Notes under the pieces: generated by a model
Told to the model about the DNA's origin: nothing
Seen by the model: the letters and a program-made list of their open reading frames with translations, nothing else
The model's database searches: none
Position numbers and translations under genes: made by a program
DNA from: Pseudomonas prosekii
GTDB taxonomy: Bacteria; Pseudomonadota; Gammaproteobacteria; Pseudomonadales; Pseudomonadaceae
Length of the DNA: 64,000 bases
Reading direction: 5' to 3'
NCBI RefSeq assembly: GCF_900105155.1
Contig: NZ_LT629762.1
Coordinates: 1,984,001 to 2,048,000 of the forward strand
Shown: in pieces, positions 34,814 through 43,663 of the stretch
Layout: the number at the start of each line of letters is the position of its first letter
How positions within the stretch are numbered: position 1 is the first letter of the stretch

Positions 34814-35115
34814 CAGCTGAACCGCCGTTCGCTGTCCGCGAGTTTGCTACGCACCACTTCGTTCATGTCCAACCCCAACTCGCTGCACAGCAATAGTAGA
34901 TAAAGCACGATGTCACCGACTTCCTGCCCGGCGTGGGCGAGTTTTTCGGCAGGCAACTGGCGTGACTGGTCTTCGCTGAGCCACTGGAAAATTTCCACCA
35001 GCTCGGACATTTCCACGCTCGCGGCCATGGCCAGGTTTTTCGGGCTGTGAAATTGCCGCCAGTCATTGCGATCACGGATGGCGTGCAGGCGTTCGGTCAG
35101 TTCAACAAGGTTCAT
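34813..35115 (-). CDS. MazG-like nucleotide pyrophosphohydrolase
   Basis: 100 residues, single-domain all-alpha NTP pyrophosphatase of the MazG/dCTPase (RS21-C6) group. Metal-binding acids E35-MS-E38 (EMSELVEIFQW) and E65-VG-D68 (EVGDIVLYLLLL) are present. Such enzymes remove modified or non-canonical dNTPs. Start ATG 35115 has AGGAG upstream. First gene of a minus-strand unit with cmoM. Confidence 0.88.
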   Translation of the reverse strand: MNLVELTERLHAIRDRNDWRQFHSPKNLAMAASVEMSELVEIFQWLSEDQSRQLPAEKLAHAGQEVGDIVLYLLLLCSELGLDMNEVVRSKLADSERRFS

Positions 35116-35316
35116 CGGGCTCTCCTGAAGGCGTATAGCTTCGGGGGGATGACGAGTGAAGGCAAGTGGCGCAAGCTTCGCTCCCGTAGGGTTCATCAAC
35201 CTATGCGGATCTTTGCGCCATACTCACAGATTCCGGCCTCAGGGAACTCGGCACCGCGATCCGTGGCCCAAGCCTAGGCGCGGCAACCGTGCCACCACAC
35301 TCATCAGGACGCCCAC

Positions 35317-35610
35317 ATGCAGGTAGAAAGTTTTTTTGAATGGCTCGGCCAGGCTCTCGGTTCGGTCATCCGTTTTATCGTCGATGGCCTCAGTGGCCTG
35401 TTCAATCTGCTGAGCAATGCCGGCGGCAACTTCGTCGAAGGGCTGTCGCGGACGCTGGGGATGGACACTTCGATCATCAGCATCATCGCGTTGATCGTCG
35501 GGCTGATGCTGCTGTGGTCAGCCATCCGCGCCTTCATGAATGCGTCGATCATCATGGGGATCATCTGGTTGCTGCTGGGATTGTGGTTGCTGAGCTGGAT
35601 TATTCACTAG
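35317..35610 (+). CDS. Small inner-membrane protein of unknown function, 97 aa
   Basis: An N-terminal amphipathic stretch (VESFFEWLGQALGSVIRFIVDGLSGLF), a glycine-containing turn (NAGGNFVEG), then two membrane helices (IISIIALIVGLMLLWSAI and IIMGIIWLLLGLWLLSWI). No charged catalytic residues. Resembles small Pseudomonas proteins of unknown function; the amphipathic helix suggests membrane association on the cytoplasmic side. Single gene, no SD of note. Confidence 0.75.
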   Translation: MQVESFFEWLGQALGSVIRFIVDGLSGLFNLLSNAGGNFVEGLSRTLGMDTSIISIIALIVGLMLLWSAIRAFMNASIIMGIIWLLLGLWLLSWIIH

Positions 35611-35647
35611 CGCTCCTGCCCTCCCCCTTGCCCCTCCCCCTGCACCT

Positions 35648-35678
35648 GATCGTTCCGACGCACTGCGCAGGAACGATC
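35648..35678. repeat. Hairpin, family D (GATCGTTCC ... GGAACGATC)
   Basis: A 9-bp perfect stem with GACGCACTGCGCA in the loop. Third member of the family; it lies between the small membrane protein and the MATE gene. Confidence 0.78.
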
Positions 35679-35732
35679 TGCATTCTCTGATTGATATCTG
35701 CCGTTACAATGCCGCTCCCCCAAGGAGCCTGC

Positions 35733-37082
35733 ATGTCCAACCTGATCGCCGACTGGCGCGACCGCAACACCCACCGCAAGGTCTGGGCACTCGCGGCGCC
35801 GATGATTCTCTCGAATATTTCCGTACCGCTGGTGGCGCTGGTCGACAGCACCGTGATCGGTCACTTGCCGCATGCCCATCAACTGGGCGCCGTCGCGATC
35901 GGCGCCAGCCTGTACACCTTTCTGGCCTGGGCCATGGGTTTTCTGCGCATGGGCTCCACCGGTTTCGCCGCCCAGGCCGCCGGGCGCGGGGATGGCGCGG
36001 CGTTGCGCCAAGTTCTGCTGCAAGGCCTGCTGCTGGCGCTGGGTCTGGCGATTATGCTCGGCGCGCTCGGCGTGCCGTTGAGCGGTATCGCGCTGCACTT
36101 CATGCAACCGTCGGCGGAACTCGACCAACTGACCCGCGAATTTTTCCACACCCGACTTTTCGGCCTCCCCGCCGCGCTGGCCAGTTATGCGCTGGTGGGC
36201 TGGTTCCTCGGCACCCAGAATGCGCGGGCGCCGCTGGCTATTCTGCTGAGCACCAACCTGGTCAACATCGCGCTCAACCTGTGGTTCGTCCTTGGGCTGG
36301 ATTGGGGCGTGGTCGGTTCGGCTCGCGCCTCGGTGATCGCCGAATGGACCGGCGCACTGATCGGCCTGTTGATGACCCGCAAAGCGCTGCGCGCCTACCC
36401 CGGCCACATTGCCTGGGCAGCGCTGAAGCTGTGGCAGAGCTGGCGCCCGTTGCTGGCGGTGAACCGCGACATCTTTATTCGCAGCCTCGCGCTGCAATCG
36501 GTGTTTTTCCTGATCACCGTGCAAGGCGCGCGGCTCGGCGATGCGACGGTGGCGGCGAATGCGCTGCTGCTCAACGGTTTGCTGCTGACCGCGCACGCCC
36601 TCGACGGCCTCGCCCACGCCGTCGAAGCCCTGTGCGGGCACGCCATCGGTGCGCGTGATCGGCAAGCGTTGCGCCGTTCACTGGTGGTTGCCGCAGGCTG
36701 GTCATTGATCGCCAGCGTCGGTTTCGCCGTGCTGTTCCTGTTGGCCGGGCACTTGTTTATCGAGATGCAAACCGACATTCAGAGCGTGCGCGACACTGCG
36801 TTCATTTACCTGCCCTACCTCGCCGCCCTGCCGCTGATCGCAGTCTCGAGTTACCTGCTCGACGGCCTGTTCATCGGCGCCACCCGCGCCCGGGAAATGC
36901 GCAACGGCATGCTATTGACGGTGCTGTTGCTGCTGCCGTTCGCCTGGGCGCTGCAAGGTCTGGGCAACCACGGTTTGTGGATAACGTTCCTGCTGTTCAT
37001 GGTGCTGCGCAGCATGACGCTCGGCGTGATTGCCTGGTACCTGCGCCGCAACGACGGCTGGTTCAGCGGCCGCGCTCACTGA
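35733..37082 (+). CDS. MATE-family efflux transporter, DinF-like
   Basis: 449 residues, 12 helices. N-terminal RKVWALAAPMILSNISVPLVALVDSTVIGHL and GFLRMGSTGFAAQAAGRGD are the DinF-type signature. Such pumps export cationic drugs or toxins using Na+ or H+. ATG 35733 has AAGGAG; an upstream in-frame ATG has none. Its stop overlaps the convergent esterase gene by 7 bp. Confidence 0.9.
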   Translation: MSNLIADWRDRNTHRKVWALAAPMILSNISVPLVALVDSTVIGHLPHAHQLGAVAIGASLYTFLAWAMGFLRMGSTGFAAQAAGRGDGAALRQVLLQGLLLALGLAIMLGALGVPLSGIALHFMQPSAELDQLTREFFHTRLFGLPAALASYALVGWFLGTQNARAPLAILLSTNLVNIALNLWFVLGLDWGVVGSARASVIAEWTGALIGLLMTRKALRAYPGHIAWAALKLWQSWRPLLAVNRDIFIRSLALQSVFFLITVQGARLGDATVAANALLLNGLLLTAHALDGLAHAVEALCGHAIGARDRQALRRSLVVAAGWSLIASVGFAVLFLLAGHLFIEMQTDIQSVRDTAFIYLPYLAALPLIAVSSYLLDGLFIGATRAREMRNGMLLTVLLLLPFAWALQGLGNHGLWITFLLFMVLRSMTLGVIAWYLRRNDGWFSGRAH

Positions 37083-37951
37083 GTCGGCGTGGTTTTGACG
37101 AACACGCTGATTTCCTCCAGCACCGGCGCCAAACCACGCATCGGCCGCGACAGCGTCGCTACCAGCGTGGCGTGGCCGGTGCGCGAATAATAACGATCCT
37201 GCACCGGCACGCCCGCCGCCCGCAGCTTGCTCGCCAGGCCTGCGGTATTGCGCGTCGGGTCGACCAGTTTGTCCTCGGTGGCCGCCATCAGTAACGCCGG
37301 CGGCGAACCACGCCGCACCAGATTGATCGGCTGCGACTGCGGCGGCGAGTTCGGCCAGAAAAACACCGGGCGCACCTGTGGATTCTCGATCGGCAGAAAA
37401 TCATACGGCCCGGCCAGCCCGATCCAGCCACTCAAATCCTTCGGCGACATGCCCTGCGCGCCCAGCAATTTCGGCTCCAGTGCCAGCATCGCCGCGTTGT
37501 ATGCGCCGGAACTGTGGCCCATCACGAACAGCCGTTTCGGGTCGCCGGAAAACTCGCCAATGTGCGCGTGGGCCCACGCTACCGCGCTGGCGCTGTCGTC
37601 CAGAAACAGCGGATAACGCACCTGCGGATACAAGCGATAATCCGCCAGCACCACGACGATGCCACGAGACGCGAGCGCCTCGCCGACAAAGCTGTAGTCG
37701 CTGCGCGAACCGCTGTTCCAACTGCCGCCATAAAAAAACACGACTACCGGCGCATTCGCCACGTGCTGTTTGGGCGTATACACATCGAGTTTTTGCCGTG
37801 GATCGATGCCGTAAGCGATGCCTTCGGTCTTGTCGAACGTGTCGTCGGGGGTCAGCGCATTCAGGGTTTTCAGGGGCGAGCACGCGGCCAGCGCGGCCAA
37901 TAATGTCGCGCCGATCAAAGCCGTAAGCAGTTGCCGGATTGCGCTCGCCAT
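37076..37951 (-). CDS. Lipoprotein alpha/beta hydrolase (esterase)
   Basis: 291 residues. A lipoprotein signal ends LAAC (C24). The esterase core has the oxyanion-hole segment VVFFYGGSW, nucleophile elbow G145-H-S147-S-G149, an acid near D231 (ATEDKLVDP) and His near 261 (TGHATLV). It belongs to the BD-FAE/carboxylesterase group, acting on small or polyphenolic esters in the periplasm or outer membrane. It follows the DUF4123 adaptor by 18 bp on the same strand, which could make it part of a type VI secretion module, but its secretion signal argues against being a type VI-delivered effector. Confidence 0.85.
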   Translation of the reverse strand: MASAIRQLLTALIGATLLAALAACSPLKTLNALTPDDTFDKTEGIAYGIDPRQKLDVYTPKQHVANAPVVVFFYGGSWNSGSRSDYSFVGEALASRGIVVVLADYRLYPQVRYPLFLDDSASAVAWAHAHIGEFSGDPKRLFVMGHSSGAYNAAMLALEPKLLGAQGMSPKDLSGWIGLAGPYDFLPIENPQVRPVFFWPNSPPQSQPINLVRRGSPPALLMAATEDKLVDPTRNTAGLASKLRAAGVPVQDRYYSRTGHATLVATLSRPMRGLAPVLEEISVFVKTTPTQ

Positions 37952-37969
37952 GTGGGTGAATCCTCGTTA

Positions 37970-38770
37970 TCAGGGAAAATCGCCCTGCCAGAACCGGCGC
38001 AGGTGCTCAAGTCGTTCGCGCTGGCTAAGCCCCGGCAAAAAGGCCTGCTCGGGCAGCGCATCGGGGCATTGCAAGCGCAACCACAACCAGTCATCCAGCA
38101 CCGGCCGTTCGCTGAAGCCCAGCGCCAGGCCTTCCTGAACATGGGACCACAGGCGGTTGTAATCAGTGCCAGTGGATCGACTCCAGTGCCAAGTGTGTTG
38201 CTCGAGCAAACAACATTGGAGTCTTTCCTGTTGGCGAACACTGAGGTTTTCCTCGATGGCCAGAGGGCTTACGGCCAACCGTGGATTGAGCAATTGCTGC
38301 CAACCCTGGCTGCCAATCGCGCGGTCGGCCCAGGTGCCGCCAAACCAGCGCAACTGGTTGATCGGACCGAGCCAGCGGGTCAACTCCTCGGCATCGCAGG
38401 CATCGAAGAAATAGCTCGCGCAGTGCGGATTGTAGTAATTGAGCAACGCCCGATGGTGCAGGCCGACGCTGACCATCAGCATGCGCCGCAGGTGCGCGAG
38501 CAATTGCGCCACCGAGGCGTCACTCTCCAGCAGCAGACCTTGCCACGCACGCGGTTCGGCGTAGCAGCGCTCAAGCAATGGCGCCTGATCGCGCAACTCG
38601 ACCAGCGCCGGACCTTGTTCGCGCAGCGGGTGCAGCTCGGTGCCCTCGAACAGCCAGAAGCAGCGCAAACCGACGAATTGGTCCTGCAACAGCGCCGCCA
38701 TTCGCGGCGCACCCGGCACATCCAGCAGCAACCAATGCGTGGCCGCCGCCGGCGTCTGCACGCCGATCAT
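37970..38770 (-). CDS. DUF4123 protein (type VI secretion effector adaptor)
   Basis: About 266 residues from ATG 38770, which overlaps the vgrG stop (ATGA), so the two are translationally coupled. The N-terminal DUF4123 domain reads THWLLLDVPGAPRMAALLQ, LRCFWLFEGTEL, PALVELRDQAP and LLAHLRRMLMVS; the rest (GPINQLRWFGGTWADRAIG, LRRFWQGDFP) is adaptor-specific. Tap/TEC proteins of this family load an effector onto the matching VgrG tip; the effector normally follows immediately. Confidence 0.85.
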   Translation of the reverse strand: MIGVQTPAAATHWLLLDVPGAPRMAALLQDQFVGLRCFWLFEGTELHPLREQGPALVELRDQAPLLERCYAEPRAWQGLLLESDASVAQLLAHLRRMLMVSVGLHHRALLNYYNPHCASYFFDACDAEELTRWLGPINQLRWFGGTWADRAIGSQGWQQLLNPRLAVSPLAIEENLSVRQQERLQCCLLEQHTWHWSRSTGTDYNRLWSHVQEGLALGFSERPVLDDWLWLRLQCPDALPEQAFLPGLSQRERLEHLRRFWQGDFP

Positions 38771-40080
38771 GCCGCACCGCTCTGGCCAAACAGCGTGGCG
38801 GCCCGGCAGGTGCAGACGCTTTCCCGACAATGCCGAAAACTGCCACCGCCGGGCAGCAAACACAGCAACACCAAGGGTTCGCTCGATTGCAGCAAGGCCA
38901 GCAAACCGTCGGGCGCCTCGCTGGGCAGCGGCATCGGCGGTTCAATTGCGTCGATGGCGGACGGGCTGTTGAGCCGGCCGGTGATCAGCGGTTGATCCGG
39001 ATCGCCGCCAATGAAGCTGACCACCACTTCCGTCCCCGCCGGCCAGGACGCAAACGCCGCACTTTGCAATTCGGGCGCCAACGGCAGCCAGCAGTGATCG
39101 GATTTGGCGCCCTCGCCCTGATAGAGCCAGTCGAACTGCACGGCAATCGGTCGAGACGGCTCGGGACGCCGTTCTTCAACGTCCACCACCCAAGCCCTTT
39201 GCAGGCTGAGCATGCGCGGTTTCGCCAGCCGCTGCGGGGTGATCAACGGCGCCTCGCAGGGAATCGCTCTGATCGTGTTGGCGTAGGGAAACTGCGGATC
39301 CTGGGTGCCGCGATGTTCAACTTCGATCAGCCGCCACAGGCGATTGCGCTGGTTGAACGGCTCAACGGACAACGGCATCAATTGACCGCTGCGCAACGTC
39401 GCCAACTCGGTGCAACCCTCAGTCACCGGGACCTTTTGCACGCCCATTTGCACTTCGAATCGGCTCAGCAGCACCGTGTCGCCGTGGTCGTGAAAGACCC
39501 GTTCTTCAGCAGTTTCCGACGGCGCCTGAGCGTCGTTGACGATCAGGCAATGCCCGCGCCGGGAATGTTCGAAGCAGTAGTGCAGACCTTCTTCGGCGCA
39601 CAGGCGCTGGAAAAACTGCAGATCCGACTCGCGGTACTGCGTGCAGAAGTCCCGCACCGGATAATCCGCGCTCAATTGCAGGCGCCAGTCCTTGCCGACA
39701 ATCCCGTGCTCCTTGAGCACTTGGCGAAGAATCTGCGGCACCGAGCGCGCACTGAAAATCCGTTGGCTGAAACGCTGGCCCAGGCACGCCAGTTTCGGCC
39801 CCAAGCGCACACGACACAGCCGCGCGGCGTGGCCATGTTCGCGTTGTTCGATTTGATGAAATTGGCCGTGGATACCGTTTCCCGAAGCGTCGAAGTGCAA
39901 AAACGCTACGCGGTACAGCAGGCTGGCGAGGTCAAGGAAGGGGTCATTGATGAGTAAGTCCACCTCGAACACAAACGGTTCGCTGATGGCTTCATTGCCG
40001 GTAAAGGCCAGGACCTCAAAGGCGTCGGGCAGGCCCGCGACATCCAGACGAAATAACGGTTCGTTGACTGGATCGAACAT
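38767..40080 (-). CDS. vgrG: Short VgrG-family tip protein
   Basis: 437 residues: gp27-like base (residues ~1-230, with CTQYRESDLQFFQRLCAEEGLHY) and gp5-like OB-fold (~300-375, with WPAGTEVVVSFIGGDPDQPLITGRL). It stops ~60 residues after the OB-fold; the long beta-helical needle seen in most VgrG proteins is absent. The tail is unusual: PLVLLCLLPGGGSFRHCRES then CTC. It overlaps the DUF4123 gene. No other type VI genes are in the window, so it must rely on a system encoded elsewhere. Confidence 0.85.
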   Translation of the reverse strand: MFDPVNEPLFRLDVAGLPDAFEVLAFTGNEAISEPFVFEVDLLINDPFLDLASLLYRVAFLHFDASGNGIHGQFHQIEQREHGHAARLCRVRLGPKLACLGQRFSQRIFSARSVPQILRQVLKEHGIVGKDWRLQLSADYPVRDFCTQYRESDLQFFQRLCAEEGLHYCFEHSRRGHCLIVNDAQAPSETAEERVFHDHGDTVLLSRFEVQMGVQKVPVTEGCTELATLRSGQLMPLSVEPFNQRNRLWRLIEVEHRGTQDPQFPYANTIRAIPCEAPLITPQRLAKPRMLSLQRAWVVDVEERRPEPSRPIAVQFDWLYQGEGAKSDHCWLPLAPELQSAAFASWPAGTEVVVSFIGGDPDQPLITGRLNSPSAIDAIEPPMPLPSEAPDGLLALLQSSEPLVLLCLLPGGGSFRHCRESVCTCRAATLFGQSGAA

Positions 40081-40313
40081 CGGCGATTCTCTACTGGAGG
40101 GGCGGCTGGGGATTCTCGCTGAGAGACATGGCCGCGTAGAGTGCCGAAATACAACTTAGGAAATGACCTACGTGAAAAGAAGACGACTTCGCTTTAATAG
40201 CCGTTGAAGTCAGTTTTTTCGCATAAAAACAACGAATCGTCGCACCAGGTCATCTGAAATTTCCCACTGAGCGCGGGACACTTTCAGACAACCCGGTGAA
40301 ACGCTGCCTTACC

Positions 40314-42227
40314 TCAAGAAGAGAGGTAGGAAGAACGCGTCAGGCCCAGGCGCAAAGCGTCGAGGAACTGCGTACGTTCGCCGGCAGTGATGCGCGCGCT
40401 GGCGCACTTGTCGCGGTAGTGAGTCATCAACTCTTCCGGCGACAAGTGCACGTAACGCAGCATGTCTTCGATCGTGTCGTGGGTCTCGATACCGGCGTGG
40501 TAAACGCTGCCATCGTCGTTCTGGTAGATGTTCACCGAATCGGTGTCACCGAACAGGTTGTGCATGTCGCCGAGGATTTCCTGGTAAGCGCCGACCAGGA
40601 AAATACCCAGCAGGTAGTCTTCGCCCTCATTCAAACCGTGGACCGGCAGGCTGGTTTCGATGCTCTGCTCGTCGACGTATTGCTTGATCTTGCCGTCGGA
40701 GTCGCAGGTCAGGTCCTGCAATACCGCGCGGCGCAGCGGCTCTTCGTCGAGACGGTGCAGCGGCAGGATCGGCAGTACCTGGCCGATGGCCCAGGTGTCC
40801 GGCAGGCTCTGGAAGACCGAGAAGTTGCAGATGTACTTGTCGGCGAGCTTGTCGTTGAGTTCGTCGAGCACTTGGCGGTGCGAACGCTGACGCGCCTTCA
40901 ACGAGTTGTGCAAACGACGGCACACGGCGAAATAGCACTGCTCGGCGAGGGCCTTCTGTGCCAGGGTCAGCTTGCCATCGGCGTACTGGGCGGCGATGTC
41001 GCTCATGTAGTGCGTGGCGCGCCAGTAGGTTTCGGTGACCATTTCAATGTCGGTCGGGCCCAGCAGGTCAACCAGCCACTGCACGGTTTCCGGCAGTTCT
41101 TCTTTGTTGTCGATCTTCGGCACGTCGTCGTTGTGTTTCTCGACGTCGGTGACTTGCACCACCAGCATGGCGTGGTGCGCGGTCAGGGAACGGCCGCTTT
41201 CGGAGAAGATGTTCGGGTGCGGCAGGCTCTGCGCGTCGCAGAATTCCTTGAGCATGCCGACCACGACACCGGCGTAATCGTCCATGTCGTAGTTGATCGA
41301 ACTGGCGTTACGCGAGTGCGTACCGTCGTAGTCGACGCCCAAACCGCCGCCGACGTCGATGTGATCGACCGGCAGGCCAAGGTTGCGCAATTCGCCGTAG
41401 TAACGGATCGCTTCCTTGAAGCCGTGCTGGTAGTCAGCCAGGTTGGCAATCTGCGAACCCATGTGGAAGTGCAGCAGGCGAATGCCCTGGTCGAGGCCGG
41501 CAGCGCGGAAACGCTCGACCACCGACAGCAGTTGCGCCGCCGACAGACCGAATTTGGATTTCTCGCCGCCGGTGTCCGCCCACTTCGACGATGCCAGCGA
41601 CGACAGGCGAACGCGCAAGCCAACCTGCGGCTTGACCTTCAGCGAGGCGGCTTCTTCGATCACCAGCTCAACTTCGGATTCTTTCTCGATGACGATGAAC
41701 ACGTTGTGCCCGAGTTTCTGCCCGATCAGCGCCAGACGGATGAACTCGCGGTCCTTGTAACCGTTGCAGACGATGGTGCCGCCCTTCGGCGCCAATGCCA
41801 GCACGGCCAGCAGTTCAGGCTTGGAGCCGGCTTCCAGACCGATGGAAACGTTCTGGGTGGCGATGATGTTCTCGATCACCGCTTCCTGCTGGTTAACCTT
41901 GATCGGGTACAGCGCGGTGTATTTGCTCTGATACTCAAGACGCTCGATGTTCGAATCGAAGGCGCCCGTCAGCTGACGCACGCGGTCTTGCAGGATGTCC
42001 GGGAAACGCACCAGCAACGGCAAGGACAAGCCGCTTTTGCGCAGCAGGTCGACTTGTTCGAAGAGGTCGATAGGCGAACTGGTCGGACCGTTCGGACGGA
42101 CTTCTACGCGACCGGCTTCATTGATCGCGAAATATCCGGCCCCCCAATGGCGGATCCCGTAAACACTGCGGCTGTCCGCAACTGTCCATTGGCTGCCATC
42201 GTCTTTGCGTGTGCGTCGTACGGACAT
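40314..42227 (-). CDS. speA: Biosynthetic arginine decarboxylase
   Basis: 637 residues, fold-type III PLP enzyme. The PLP-binding lysine is K110 (YPIKVNQ), followed by [10 protein letters not shown], the sugar-binding [14 protein letters not shown], and the [12 protein letters not shown] and HEND-type motifs; the C-terminal ~130 residues match the SpeA-specific domain. It converts arginine to agmatine for putrescine/spermidine synthesis in the cytosol. Gene order to yciH matches P. aeruginosa from memory. Confidence 0.95.
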   Translation of the reverse strand: MSVRRTRKDDGSQWTVADSRSVYGIRHWGAGYFAINEAGRVEVRPNGPTSSPIDLFEQVDLLRKSGLSLPLLVRFPDILQDRVRQLTGAFDSNIERLEYQSKYTALYPIKVNQQEAVIENIIATQNVSIGLEAGSKPELLAVLALAPKGGTIVCNGYKDREFIRLALIGQKLGHNVFIVIEKESEVELVIEEAASLKVKPQVGLRVRLSSLASSKWADTGGEKSKFGLSAAQLLSVVERFRAAGLDQGIRLLHFHMGSQIANLADYQHGFKEAIRYYGELRNLGLPVDHIDVGGGLGVDYDGTHSRNASSINYDMDDYAGVVVGMLKEFCDAQSLPHPNIFSESGRSLTAHHAMLVVQVTDVEKHNDDVPKIDNKEELPETVQWLVDLLGPTDIEMVTETYWRATHYMSDIAAQYADGKLTLAQKALAEQCYFAVCRRLHNSLKARQRSHRQVLDELNDKLADKYICNFSVFQSLPDTWAIGQVLPILPLHRLDEEPLRRAVLQDLTCDSDGKIKQYVDEQSIETSLPVHGLNEGEDYLLGIFLVGAYQEILGDMHNLFGDTDSVNIYQNDDGSVYHAGIETHDTIEDMLRYVHLSPEELMTHYRDKCASARITAGERTQFLDALRLGLTRSSYLSS

Positions 42228-42368
42228 TGAAGTCCCCTATAAAGAAGTCATAGAGCGTCGCCTGGGTTCAGGCCGGCGCAGTCTAAAGAGTGAAAATGAC
42301 GATTAGCCTGCATGTAAGGGCCATAGAGCTCACATTCAGCGCTGAGTTTAGTAACCGGTCAGAACAGG

Positions 42369-42446
42369 CTCTGTGAAAACCATGTGGGCGACGCCAGTCC
42401 CGAGTGCATTCGAGGCTGGATCAAGCCGAGGGTGGTTTTCACAGAG
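42369..42446. repeat. Long inverted repeat CTCTGTGAAAACCA ... TGGTTTTCACAGAG
   Basis: Two perfect 14-bp arms (42369-42382 and 42433-42446) separated by 50 bp that contain a second, shorter stem (GCCAG ... CTGG). It lies between speA and yciH, 5 bp after the yciH stop. Terminator-like structure or the remnant of a small mobile unit; no T run. Confidence 0.7.
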
Positions 42447-42450
42447 GCTG

Positions 42451-42822
42451 CTAGCCGCCGGACTTCTTCGCTTTGAAACCGTGTTTGACCAGCTCGGCCA
42501 AGAGTAGCTCGACATGATCGCCTTGGATCTCAATGATTCCGTCTTTCAGCGCCCCGCCCGTGCCGCAACGCTTTTTCAGCGTAGTGGCGAGGTCCTTGAG
42601 CGCCTCTTCGGCCAACGGCACGCCGGTGATGGTGGTCACCGTTTTGCCGCCACGGCCCTTGCTTTCGCGACGCACGCGGGCAATGCCGTCGCCGGCCGGG
42701 ATCACGGTTTGTTTGCAGATACAGGCGTCCACCGGTTTGCTGCAATCGGGGCAATGACGACCTGCGTCGGTGGAAAATACCAGGCCACCAAGGGCGGCGA
42801 AGGATGCGGCTTTTTTGGCCAC
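42451..42822 (-). CDS. yciH: SUI1/YciH translation initiation factor-like protein
   Basis: 123 residues with GTG start (GAGG 8 bp upstream; the gene does not extend to the ATG at 42894). Four cysteines form a zinc-ribbon-like N-terminus (C24-PD-C27, C34-I-C36), then the SUI1/eIF1 domain TVTTITGVPLAEEALKDLATTLKKRCGTGGALKDG. Modulates start-codon selection on 30S subunits in E. coli. Same strand as speA but not overlapping. Confidence 0.9.
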   Translation of the reverse strand: MAKKAASFAALGGLVFSTDAGRHCPDCSKPVDACICKQTVIPAGDGIARVRRESKGRGGKTVTTITGVPLAEEALKDLATTLKKRCGTGGALKDGIIEIQGDHVELLLAELVKHGFKAKKSGG

Positions 42823-42929
42823 CGGCAATCCTCTTCGGAGGACAAAGACTGGCCGCGGCAACCCGGGAGGGCGCCATCGACCGCGAAGCCCCACTCAGGC
42901 AGGGGCAGCGCTACTGGACCGGTAAACCC

Positions 42930-43020
42930 GGCAGGAGCGAAGCTTGCTCGCGAAAGCGGTGTGTCAGGCCCAACCATTGTGGATGTGCCGCCGCCTTCGC
43001 GAGCAAGCTTCGCTCCTACA
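42930..43020. repeat. REPIN, family A
   Basis: Arms GCAGGAGCGAAGCTTGCTCG and CGAGCAAGCTTCGCTCCTAC. It lies between the yciH start and the nudix gene stop. Confidence 0.88.
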
Positions 43021-43102
43021 AAGAGCAAACCCGGTTCAGTTTGAAAAGGTCGCGCAGTGTAACGGCAAAAAGCCGACTTGCTAAGAGCCAATCGGCGCCA
43101 TT

Positions 43103-43660
43103 TCATGCCTCTTTTGCGACGTGGTTTTCCTGCGCCTTGAGATAACGCTCGAGCGCGGCCAGAGAGTCCGGGCAGTAAGGCTTTTGCTGGATTTCCTCGA
43201 GCACCTGATCGACGGGAATAAAGCGCGCTTCGAGCACATCTTCCGGTTGCAGGATCAACGGGCCATCCCACACCGCCGAAAACGCCGAACACCAAAGCCG
43301 ACTTTCGCTGTCCTCGAAGTAAAAATGGTCATGAGCGGTCAGTTCGACGCCGCTCACGCCCAATTCTTCTGCGAGTTCACGGGCCGCCGACTCGGCGTAA
43401 GTCTCGTCGGCCTGGACCATGCCGCCCGCCGCCACATCCCAAAACCCCGGATAGATGGCTTTGCTCAGCGTGCGCCGGTGCACGCACAGCTCACCGGCCG
43501 AGTTGAACAGCATGATGTAGGTGCCGCGCCCGATCAGCCCACGCTCGCGCAAGTCGCTGCGCACCAGGCCGCCGAGCAGGTTGTCGTGCTCGTCGACCCA
43601 GGCGATCTGTTCAGCATCCGAGGCCGCGCGATGGGCGGCCTCTCTGGCGTTATCAACCAT
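43103..43660 (-). CDS. NUDIX hydrolase (YfcD-like)
   Basis: 185 residues from ATG 43660; the Nudix box G80-x5-E-x7-REL-x-EELG (GMVQADETYAESAARELAEE) is complete, so a metal-dependent pyrophosphatase or isoprenoid-diphosphate-isomerase-like activity is likely. WDVAAGG is the usual lead-in. The gene ends 3 bp before the DUF2333 stop on the same strand, suggesting they are co-transcribed. Confidence 0.9.
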   Translation of the reverse strand: MVDNAREAAHRAASDAEQIAWVDEHDNLLGGLVRSDLRERGLIGRGTYIMLFNSAGELCVHRRTLSKAIYPGFWDVAAGGMVQADETYAESAARELAEELGVSGVELTAHDHFYFEDSESRLWCSAFSAVWDGPLILQPEDVLEARFIPVDQVLEEIQQKPYCPDSLAALERYLKAQENHVAKEA

Positions 43661-43663
43661 CAA

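Noticed and set aside
37076..37951. Esterase as a type VI-delivered effector
   Set aside because: It has a clear lipobox and signal peptide; type VI cargo is delivered from the cytosol without such a signal. Kept only as a possible accessory or immunity factor.
40296..42230. 644-codon plus-strand frame opposite speA
   Set aside because: Antisense to a full-length arginine decarboxylase with all active-site residues.
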